This document shows positions 20,611 to 30,539 of a stretch of DNA of 33,295 nt, in pieces. The position numbers and the translations under genes were made by a program. Each line of letters starts with the position of its first letter. Positions within the stretch are counted from its first letter, which is position 1. The DNA comes from Rozella allomycis CSF55 (taxonomy: Eukaryota; Rozellomycota). The stretch is taken from contig KE560919.1 in the NCBI GenBank assembly GCA_000442015.1, positions 1 to 33,295 on the forward strand, in the 5' to 3' direction. A model generated the notes under the pieces. The model did no database searches, was not told where the DNA came from, and saw only the letters and a program-made list of their open reading frames with translations.

Positions 20611-20889
20611 TCATTTATTTTTGTCATCGTCGATAGCGTCTAGAAAGTCATCAGAAATATAGTCCAGATCAAATAGCACTTCTGGAGTTTGGCCATCAGG
20701 AAATGCGACACGGAAATCTTCTTCGGATGCGTGAACTCCAGGAAATGATTGTACTATATCAGCCTCCACTGCTTGACCTGGCACTTCGCTAGTTGTTTTC
20801 AAGTCAGCATTGTTGGTATCAGCAGGATCAGCATATGCAATATTTTGAAGAATAATTAAGCATATAATCGTTTTGTAGAGTAAATGCAT
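20611..20889 (-). CDS. Small acidic secreted or ER-lumen protein, unrecognised
   Basis: Intronless frame of 92 residues. The N-terminus is a good signal peptide (MHLLYKTIICLIILQNIAYA), with cleavage likely after AYA. The mature ~72 residues are strongly acidic, Cys-free and end in an Asp/Lys-rich tail (DAIDDDKNK). The stretch EADIVQSFPGV ... FPDGQTPEVLFDL faintly resembles the N-terminal lumenal part of TRAP-alpha/IRC22 proteins, but the beta-sandwich and membrane helix that should follow are absent, and ALG3 lies only ~55 bp downstream. It could be a truncated relic of such a gene or a lineage-specific secreted protein. Confidence 0.55.
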   Translation of the reverse strand: MHLLYKTIICLIILQNIAYADPADTNNADLKTTSEVPGQAVEADIVQSFPGVHASEEDFRVAFPDGQTPEVLFDLDYISDDFLDAIDDDKNK

Positions 20890-21042
20890 TGATTAAGGAG
20901 TTTAGGATTCGGAGTATTTTATCGACCGCCAATAACATTTGTTTTACTTAAGAGATGACAATGCAGTGGAATTTCACTTCTCGGGAACATATTTTCCAAG
21001 TCTAAATTCATAATTGAAATACAAAATACAATTTTATTGACG

Positions 21043-21937
21043 CTAAATTTGAATCATTTCCGGTACGGGCCAAACAACGTCTATGAGTAAGGCAAGAATA
21101 TTTTACCGCCGTCAAATTGAATGGGATCATCAGAATTCATGAAATTCATGTATTCCTGAATACTTAATAGATTTGAAGTTTGAACAAAAGCCTTTACAGT
21201 TTCCTTTTTCGGCACAAGAGTGCTGTATCTCCCCATCAAGTCATCCAATGCTGGCTTTAAATCTGCTTTAATTAAATTTGAGAGCTGTGATCCTAGATTT
21301 ACCGATGAATTTGTAATGGCTGTAACCTATTCGGAAATAGAGTCATGGAATACATGTTGAGGTATATTATCAAATGTTAGTTCTGATATATCAGACGATA
21401 GTGCGGAACTTTCTTCGGATTCTGCTTGAAGACTCCTGATAGCCCAGAAAGAAAAAGATGGCTTTCCAATCTAAATTGTTTCATAAAATAGATAATACAT
21501 CCTCTAAAAAGGTCAAAACTTTAGTATCCGTAAATAGTGTATGATCAGGCCTATTTAAATCATTTAAGACTTTTTGTATAGGTTTATAAGTAGCCTCTTG
21601 AAGATTCAATGATCATTTACTTCAATTAAATGGAAGTATATCTCTTTGTACAATAATAAGATGCCAGTTATTGAGTCCTCATTCTCTGTGTGTTGTGGGG
21701 GAAATAGTTTTTCATAGTAATTGTTATAATCATCTTTTGACTCATTTTGTGTCCTTAATGCACCAACAACAATTAACCTATAATAAAATGGCTGCTTAAA
21801 TATATTGATTAAACTGGAGTTACTCGTGAATTCACTTCTTTTCTTGTAATGTCGAGGTAATTAGTAGGTTCGATATCTTCATTTTGATGGTTATCATCGT
21901 CAATTATATCATCATTGTGATTGGATGTGGCCAGCAT
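21043..21937 (-). CDS. TEX47-like protein (BLUF-like fold family)
   Basis: Not visible as one open frame. Six exons join in phase (introns 29, 26, 28, 27 and 26 nt) to 252 residues beginning MLATSNHNDDIIDDDN and ending WPVPEMIQI. After an acidic N-terminus the core reads YYRLIVVGALRTQNESKDDY, NNYYEKLF, ITGILLLYKEIYFHLIEATY and KPIQKVLNDL. That is the beta-alpha pattern of TEX47 and its BLUF-like relatives (GxLLLY-x5-H-x-EA). No flavin-binding residues can be confirmed. TEX47 function is poorly known; in animals it is expressed in testis. The N-terminus is uncertain: the frame continues upstream through a poly-T tract to another ATG near 22015. Confidence 0.5.
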
Positions 21938-21941
21938 GGAT

Positions 21942-21955
21942 AAAAAAAAAAAAAA
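21942..21955. promoter_or_regulatory. Poly(dA:dT) tract of 14 bp in a divergent promoter
   Basis: An uninterrupted A run lies 4 bp beyond the ATG of the TEX47-like gene and ~120 bp before the ATG of FRA10AC1. Such tracts disfavour nucleosomes in fungal promoters; the promoter role is inferred. Confidence 0.4.
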
Positions 21956-22075
21956 TAGTCCTATTCGCGAGATACCGACTATGATGGGCAGCGTCACTTC
22001 TTTTATCGTGCACATATGCTCCAATAATTAATGCAGTATGATAGAACGCTGAATAAAATATGACAAGCCACTAAC

Positions 22076-22722
22076 ATGTCCAAAAGGACAAGAGCAGAAT
22101 GCTATAGAAACACCTTGAACGGTCTAGACGCTGTAATTTAACCTATATTTATATAAAAGTATACTAGACATAAAAAGTTTATCAACGACTACATTATGTA
22201 CTACAAAAAGGGAGAAACTGAGACGAAACGAAAAGGACGAAGTGAGACATCGATTATAAAAGAGCACTACAGGTATACTTTGCAGAATAATTTTATTTTC
22301 GATTTATACCAGATGCAGATGATTTAGACGAGAGCGTTTGGGAGAAAAGGCTGGCGAAAAAGTATTATGATCAGTTGTACAAGGAATATTGTTTGGCAAA
22401 TTTGTCTTTATACAAGGAAGGAAAGATTGCATTGAGGTGGAGAACTGAAGAAGAAGTGTTTCAAGGAAAAGGTCAGTTTGAGTGTGGCAATTTAGAGTGT
22501 GATGAAGTTGAGGGGTTAACGAGTTGGGAAGTTAATTTTGCGTATGTGGAAGCAAAAGTTAAGAAAAATGCACTTGTGAAATTAAGACTTTGTGATATAT
22601 GTTCGCGAAAACTAAATTACAAAAAGGAAATGAAGAGGGCCTCAATAAATAAGGACGCGCGTTATCATGATCATGATAATCATGATGAAGATGATGATGT
22701 TATAAATAAACTACTTGAATAA
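22076..22722 (+). CDS. FRA10AC1: FRA10AC1-family nuclear protein
   Basis: Exons 22076-22132, 22160-22272 and 22302-22722 give 196 residues. Start MSKRTRAECYRNTLNGLDAY, then RHKKFINDYIMYY, EHYRFIPD, the hallmark WEKRLAKKYYDQLYKEYCLA, the block KIALRWRTEEEV plus FQGKGQFECGN, and ALVKLRLCDICSRKLNYKK. The four Cys (CGN-x-EC ... CDIC) form the family's putative zinc site. FRA10AC1 is a nuclear protein found with late spliceosomes. The tail is His/Asp-rich (DHDNHDEDDD). The second intron (22273-22301, 29 nt) begins GTATAC but must end in TCG, not AG, to preserve the conserved HYRF-I sequence; this is either a non-canonical acceptor or a base error. Confidence 0.87.
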
Positions 22723-22837
22723 TACTTTTTAAAGTTTATGATTCGCCATGCGTTCTAATGCGTTTATATGAAAGGTACAAGCTATTAAAACCTCATTATT
22801 GACAATCTAAAATCCAAGTCATAATCATGGAAAGAAT

Positions 22838-25800
22838 TTATTGTTTTGAATACATTTTGTAAGAATCCAAAAGATCATCATTAAAAGATTTTGCTTCAGT
22901 GGATCTCGATATTATTTTATCCAAATCCAAAGCCTTTAAGTTTATAAATGTTTCAAACGATTCCAGCATTTTCAACGTTGAAACGTACAAAGAAATAACC
23001 AGGGTACAATATTCGGCGGCAATAATGCAACATTCAAACATGTTGTTCTTATCACAAACCTTTAATTCTGCTCTCTTATTCAATATATCGTAAACTATTT
23101 TGAAAATTGCTGGTAGACATGACTTTATCATTGTTGAAATCTCTTCAATATTTTGACCCTGGTTTATCAATTTTCTTCTAATGTTACCTGTAGTTCTGTT
23201 AACTTTGAATCACTTAATGTTTCAATGGTAGGTTTTGCGGTACCATCAAAGAGAATATGTAAATTACGAACTATTTTAGTTTCCAGAGTAGTTTTACCTA
23301 TCCTTAGGATTCTCTTTTGATCATTTTCATTTTGGCAATTCTCGTTTATAGATTTAAGAGAATTTATTATATCTTTAAAGAACAATAACAAGATTTTATA
23401 TGAAACGGACAGAATTAAGAGAGAGTTGGAATCATAGAAATCTTTTGAAGAATTAATGAACAGTTCAATGTCCATTTTGATATTTTCTTCTTCAATTGGA
23501 AAGTTTGCAATGTTTTCAAAATCTCCATTTCTCGATTCTTGCATCGAAGGTTCGAGAAATTCAATTAATAGTCCTTTAATCAATTCTTTGTCTTTTAAAT
23601 CATTTAAAAATTCAGAAACAACATTTTCAGGCAACCCCAATGAAATTTGATTGTCTTCTAGAGAGATAATAATGTTGTCGATGGGGATTTTACATAAAAC
23701 AGCTATTTCTTCCTTTAAAACATCTAAAGATTCTAAATTTTTATTATATTTAAAATTTGTAAAAGTTATATTGGATGATTCCAACAACTCGGGTTCATCT
23801 AGTGGCTTGGGTTGATCTAAGAAGTTTGTTTGAATTTCTGGTGATGCGATAGATTGCGTATACTGTAAAGTTTGATTATCATTTGCTTCTGTCAATTCTT
23901 TAGAGATTGAAATTTTAGAAATCTCATCGTTAGGAATTGCATCACTAGAAATCTCTTGTTTCGATATTGAATCTTTAGATAATGATTCTTTAATTTTCCT
24001 GAATGATTCATCGTAATAATCAAAGCTAGATTGCCTATTTTTCCTTCGTTTAATAAAAGTTGATCTTTTTAGTTTTTCTTCTAAACGTTTTTCATAAGCA
24101 AACGCGTCATCATCATTTTCATCACCAGAGCTTGATTCATCTAAGACAGGGACAGAGTAAAGATCTGTAGTTTCATTTAAAGATTCAGAAGGAAGTAGAT
24201 CATCTTCAGGACGTGTAATTTCGTCAAAGAAAGAATCGACTTGGTTTATCAATAAGAATAATTGTTCAGCGTCACTTGGTCTTGGGGTTATTGTAGAATG
24301 AGATTTTATTAACATTTCCATTTCCAATCTCGCATTTTCAAAATCTTCTTGAAAATCATTTTGAAAATCATCGTCAAGATCAACTTTGTCTATTTCTGAA
24401 TTTTCAAATTCTAATGCAACTTTGAATAGTTCAACTAGATGTTTATTGTTTTGCATGCAAGTATCAAATATCCAATTAATAAAACTTTTGGGAAATCCTT
24501 TCAACTTTCCAAAGGAAATCATTCTCTCTTTAATAAATGCTATTTAGTAAATTTCCTATATTTTACCCTGGTATTCTTTAGAGAAATTGTTTAGAAGAAT
24601 AAAGAGAGATTCTTTAATTGATGCCAAAGAGTCATCATAGTTGTATAATGAAAAGAAAGTTTTCTGAAAATCATTTATAGAAGCAAATCTTTTTAACGGT
24701 GAATTAAATGGATTACCTGGTTGAATGTAAATGTAAGAAAAACATTCCCAACTTGTTGAGATTTAATTTAGTGCATAAAGAATTTAAATTTAATCCTAAT
24801 GATGCAATGTCATTTTTGAGGGAAGGATTATCGCTTTTAATGTAATGAATAAAGAAGGGTAAAGATAACCAAATGATTGAATTTAACCCGCTGTTTGTAA
24901 GAGTGTTGATTGAATTGGTTAATAGAATGAGAAAAGATAGAGAATATTTGCTCTGATGAAGAATTGAGATTAAATCTAATAAAGTATTTTCAATTTGATT
25001 TTCAATTTGATTTTTAGTATGACTTTCATTTTGATTTTGAATTTTAATTGGTGAAGATTTGTTTAAAAGATTTTCAATTAAACGAAAAGTTTCAAATTTT
25101 TCATTTTCAGATCCATTAGCCTTTAAGATCAAAACGAGACCGTGGAATAAAAGAGAAAAATTTTCAAAATCATTTTCATTTAAAAAAGGAATGAAGAATT
25201 CAATAATTTGTAAAATTTGAATGACAAACGTAGAAATTTCAGAATGTTTATCACCAATGATGTTTGATAGACGATTGAATAATTCACAAAAAGGAAAAGA
25301 ATTATTTGAAAAGAGTTGATAAGAATTTAAAGAATGAAATATTTGAAGAGATCTGTAAGCTAAATGGCGTATTGGACAAGTTGTTATCCATTTAATACAC
25401 AATTTAGACCATTGAAGAATAAAAGAATTATTAAAATAATTTAATAAATATTTAATCAAAGAATTTAGTTTTGAAAAACTTTCCAGGGTTAAAAAAGAAT
25501 CTTTTGGATCTTCAAAATCCCAAATTAGATCTCTTAAATGTATTGAATTATTTAAATTATTTAAATCTTTCTCAATCTCAATCTTAATCTCAATCACATT
25601 CTCAGGCTTAATCTTATTCCCATCTTGAAAGTGAAAAATAATCTTTTGAATAATTTGCTGTGAATGAAAAACTAAAATTTGATTAAAATGATCTAAATGA
25701 ATCACACACGCCAATAAAATAACATCAAGGTGAGATTCAATTGAGTTGAAATTAAATGAAATTAATTCAGAAAGAAAAATTAAAGCCAATTGGCCAACAC

Positions 25801-28800
25801 TAAAATTTGGATTCTTTTCAATCTTTGGAATAAATGAATCCAAATTTGCCAAATAAATTTCATTATTTAAATTAGTTTGATAATTATTCAGCTTTGAATT
25901 ACTTGAGTGTAGTTGACTGTTTAAACTATGCTTTGAACCGTCTACTCGCATTGAACTACTTGGTTCTACTATTTGCTTTGAACTGCTTAATTCAATATTA
26001 CCTTCATGTCTTAATTCAATAGTTCCTTCATGTCGTAAGTCAATTGTACCTTCATGTCTTAAGTCAGTGGTACCTTCATGTCTATTACTCTCTTCAACTT
26101 GCTTTTGCTTTTTAACTTTTGGAATCATTGACTTTGGATTAATTTGATCAACAAGAAATTTAATTGAATCAGAATCATGAATTATTAAAACAATTTGATT
26201 AGCCAATGAAATTAAATCTGAATTTTTAGTTTCAATTCCAAGATTTATTAAAAATGAAAAAATTAATGAAAATTCGTTTTTATAAATTAACCAAATTTCA
26301 TTCAATAGATTAAAATGATTCTTTGAATATTTCAAAGTGAAAAAACAAAGATTTGAAATTATAGATGAACTACATGGGATAAACTTCAAAATAAACTTTA
26401 ATAGAATCAAAAAATTTTCTTCTTCTTTTGTTTCAATCAATTCACAAACTTTTACAAGTTCATTAAAAATAGAAATAGGGTCTAAGCCATCCAATAGATC
26501 TAGATTTGATAAAATTTTATTTAAATTATTTGAATAAACAATTGGAAGATTACTAGAAATCAACCAATAAAATTTTTCAACATTTAAAAGTTTTCTTAAA
26601 ATCTCAAAACAAGAAATTCTAATTTTAGAATCTGAATTGGAAATTTTCAAAAGTGAAAGAACGAAAAGAGAAGATTTTATTTCCTTCAATTCAAACAGAG
26701 AAGATTTTATTTCCTTTGAAGATTTTGCTTCACTCTCACATGATTTATCCTCTTTCAAATTAAAATGATTAGATGAATACAGAATTGAAATACTCTTTAA
26801 ATACCCTGGATTTGAATTGAATGCTTTTATTAAGAAATCATTCAACAATATATTATTGTTTATTAAAATAGATTGAATAGTTTGAATCCCCAATTCATTA
26901 ATTCTTTCTTCTGCATTGTTCAAAAGACTTTCAATCCAATTCATTACCCCTGCAATATTGAATGAATCTTTTCCAATTCCCTTTTCATCAATCAATTGCA
27001 ACGGCCCATTAATCAAACTAACCATTGCTAAAATTGCATTATCTTCCAATGCTTTTCTTTGTTCTTCCATCTTATTAGTCAATATTCCTTGTTAAGTCAA
27101 ACTATTCAAATTACCTCTTTCAACGATATCTTTTACTTGCTCTAAAATCATTGACATCATTTTCACTTCCTTTTCTCTTGTTGAATCTCTAAACTCTCCA
27201 TAGCCACTCCATTCTTTAAACAAATTAAATAATTCAATTCTAATCTTGAAATTAAAATGATTTGGGCATTTATTATAAAAGTTTGATATAAATTGACAAT
27301 ATATTTGTCTTAATCCAACAAAATCCCAATTTCCTTCAATTTCTTCACAACTCAAATATTCTTTAAACAAAACCATTGCATTCAAATATCTATTCAACAC
27401 CAATGGCTTCAAAGTGAATGGTTTTAAACGTAAAGTTTTTGCATGGTCATCTTTCATATTATTACTCTCTCCTTTACCTTTCATTGCTCTAAATTCCCCT
27501 GTCGACATTAGTGTTAAAATTTGTTGCATTTTTATTACATTTCCTTTAATGTTTTTTCTTCTAACGTCATCCAATATTGAATCAATCAAAGTCGCAATTT
27601 CTTCAAAAACAATTTCGTAAATTTCAGAAACACTAAAAGATTGGCAAATCATCATTCTAATAGCACTTTTATCATGAAATAGAAACGAATTTATTATTCT
27701 GATACAATTTCTAATCATTTTCTCTTCAAAATTTAGTTTTGATAATATAGTGAAATAGTAAATCATTTGAACAATCATTTCATCATTTTCTCCACTGGTT
27801 GAAGTAGAAGAAGAAGAAGTTGATTTCATTGAACTGAAAATACCACTTTTTAAAGTCGCTTCATTATTTAATGAAATATTTTCATAACAATTTTGAAATC
27901 TTTTATAGATAATCAGCACCATTTCTTTATCAAAATACTTTAAATCTTTGATCAAATTTATTAAATTTGAAAAATGTTTCAAATAATCTTGTTTCAATTC
28001 AGTTGACAGATGATGAAATTTATCATTAGCTTTATTTTTAGGTATTGATAAATTTTGATTAAAGAAATCAATCAAAGCAAAGGAAGTATCTATTTTTGAA
28101 TCACTTTTAACTTTTGAATCATTTACTTTTAGTTCTCTAATTTCGTTANAATCATTTACTTTTATTTCGCTAATTTCATTATCTTTATCAATACTAAATT
28201 TGAGACTTTTGGATTTCTTTAATAGATCTATAGCTACATTTCTGACTCCAACATTCATTGAAGTTAGGAAAATTAATGCCATTCTTTCAAGAGAAAATTC
28301 ATCATCAACAATTTCATTAAACATTTGAATTATTTTTATTATTTTTTGTGGGTTTTTATCACTCACAGTTTGAAGATAATTATTAATCACATGAATCAAA
28401 TTATTTCCTTTAACTCTTTCTTTAATCCTTTTAAACATTTCAATTACAACTCTTGATTGTTGATTATTCAATTGACCAACAAATTTACATCCAATTTGCA
28501 TCAAAATAAAATCATTCTTAGTTGGATAAATAAATGGAATCAAATTGAACATTGAATTCCACATTAATATCTCATTTTCACTCTCACTCAATTTCTCAAT
28601 CAATGGCAACAAATTTCCTAAATATTCATCAATTCTACTTAAATCCAAATTATGAAATTTCAAATCTTCTCTTTCCAATTCTGTTTCCAATTTACTTTCC
28701 ATTCTCTTTTCTTCTTCAAACTCTCTTCTACTTTCAATTTTACTACTTTCATTTCTTTTATATCCACAGGGACTCTTGATCACATCCCTTCTCGGAAATA

Positions 28801-30435
28801 TACTCTTGTTTCCTTTAACAATCCCTTCAACAATTCCTCTCAATGACTCCATCGCTACTATAATTCTTTCAACGCCTACATTATTAACATTCTCCACATT
28901 CAACAAATTATTCACTAAATGCGTCATACAAAATTCTGGAACTCTTCTTCCAATTATTTCAACGAAAATACTCAAATATTTCAAATTAACATCAAGTGGA
29001 TTCAAATGTCTTTTTCCTGGAGGCACTTTTTGCTTTATTATGCTCTCAACCTTTACGAGATTTGGGATCTCTCTCACTCTATTCAAATAAACCCACACAA
29101 TTTGAATTATCATCAACATTGCTTCATCTTTCATTGTTTTATCCTTGTTAATCATTCATTCTTCATTTACTTTCAATTTTGACACACAAATATCAATCAC
29201 TCCAATCCATTCGCCTTCAAAGTATTCTCTTCTAGTACTACACAGCAAAAGAACATAACACGGAAATATCATCTAATTCCACTTAAAACATCTCTTTACA
29301 TAATACTTCACTTTGGGCAAAATACTTTGAATACATCCAAGCACTCCTTCAATGCTCTTTGACCATCCTGGAAAATTGAACTCTGATTCAGCCGTTTCTA
29401 TTATTGGAATCAACAAAAAACTCAAAAATTGTATCAAATGTTGCTTGGTCTTTATGTTTTGACACCTTTTTATATTCTCACAGATGGATAGCACAAACCA
29501 CGTAGCTTCCTCAAATGCTTCAGGTGGATAGCTCTTTATAACTATTTTCACATTTGTATACTTTAAGCCTAAAATATTTCAATCCATACGCTAAATAATC
29601 ATATTTCGGATCCTTTAAGTCTTCAGACTTTTCAAATTCTGCAATAAATCGATCTGATACTGCTGTCAATCTTTCAATCATTGTTCTTAAACATTACCTA
29701 GTACTGGTCATTGCTCCAAGCAACTCTCCAAAAAGATCAAAGTTAAGAGTTCTAAAGGGCGAGTTAAACAGAGACTCACTATCATTACTTCTTTAATCAA
29801 TTACGGCTCACTATAAAGAATCTGTGAAAATGCCATGTCCTCCAGTTTGTTTCTGGTATTCACTGAAATCAATATCCCTTTTTCAAATATATCCATCAAC
29901 ACACGCACTAATACAAAATTAAGCATCACCTACTTAAATTTATCTCTTTAAATTACAGACTTTCTGTCTCTCAACATTTCATGAGCTTGCACATTCTTTG
30001 TCAAATTGTCATTCCTGTATCCAAAAAGATATTCGTCTTACATTAATCTTCGATTAATCACATTTTCCAAAACATCACTTTTATGTTTTCTCCATGACAT
30101 TAAACATTCAACCACAAGCTCTGGTGACACCTCTGAAAAACTGGAAACAATGTCAATAATGTCAGATGATGTCCCACCAAGTTTGAATTGATCACGAAGA
30201 GTTTCAATTGGCATTTCCTACTATTTAAAAAAGTCATTTATTTTACTATTGGTCCCATAATTAGCCTTTCTAATATTGGATCAATGGAGACCTTAAATTT
30301 AGTCATCATCTGATCAAAATACACAGCATACATTGACATAGAATTGATATTATTATTAACTTGGATTTTATCCTTCTTTGTACTAACTTTGGTCGTTCGT
30401 TCATCAATCGTGTCAGGTATTACAAATTGAGGCAT
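22838..30435 (-). CDS. MOR2: Furry/Mor2/Tao3 cell-morphogenesis scaffold (giant HEAT-like protein)
   Basis: Scaffold of the NDR kinase (Orb6/Cbk1, RAM/MOR) network controlling polarity and septation. Thirteen exons (introns 29, 27, 27, 26, 27, 28, 27, 27, 27, 28, 27 and 29 nt) stay in one frame for about 2,420 residues. The N-terminal Mor2-PAG1 domain shows YAVYFDQMMTKFKVSIDPIL, VVECLMSWRKHK, LFGELLGAMTSTRLTAVSDR, GLKYFRLKSYPPEAF and HLNPLDVNLKYLSIFVEI. A furry-like central block reads GVMNWIESLLNNAEERINEL. The rest is helical HEAT-like repeats, ending with an acidic region and a C-terminal helical domain. A 24-bp coding repeat lies near 26.0 kb. One N with a 32-bp duplicate sits at 28149. 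The start ATG (MPQFVIPDTIDE) is chosen as the first Met before the conserved region. The family call rests on the N-terminal half; the C-terminal half is divergent. Confidence 0.82.
25989..26084 (-). repeat. 24-bp coding minisatellite, RHEG(T/N)(I/T)(D/E)L, four copies
   Basis: On the + strand the unit is of the type accttcatgtcttaattcaa, repeated about four times with few mismatches. It encodes consecutive octapeptides RHEGTTDL, RHEGTIDL, RHEGTIEL and RHEGNIEL inside the Furry-like protein, followed by a Ser-rich linker. It probably lies in a flexible loop. Confidence 0.85.
28117..28181 (-). repeat. 32-bp near-duplicate around N28149 inside the Furry gene
   Basis: Copies 28117-28148 and 28150-28181 differ at three positions. 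Including the N the period is 33 nt, so the frame is kept (NEIRELKVND versus NEISEIKVND). The single-N context matches the three other sites and suggests an unmerged allelic join; a real 11-codon repeat is less likely but possible. Confidence 0.7.
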
Positions 30436-30539
30436 AGCTGTAATGTGGCTAAGCCAATGAAATGAAATCTGCGGTACTCCAAGCTGAGTTGCCCCTATAA
30501 ATAGTATCAACGTGACATTATTTTTCAGCTTCTCCGTTA

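Noticed and set aside
21938-22030. Alternative signal-peptide-like N-terminus for the TEX47-like gene encoded through the poly-T tract
   Set aside because: The hydrophobic run comes from the homopolymer (Phe codons) and is not conserved in the family; the ATG at 21937 is simpler, though not proven.
30238-30435. Separate small gene upstream of Furry
   Set aside because: A 29-nt intron (GTAAAATAAA...AGTAG) joins it in phase to the next exon, and its YAVYFDQMMTKFKVSI segment fits the Furry N-terminus, so it is Furry exon 1.
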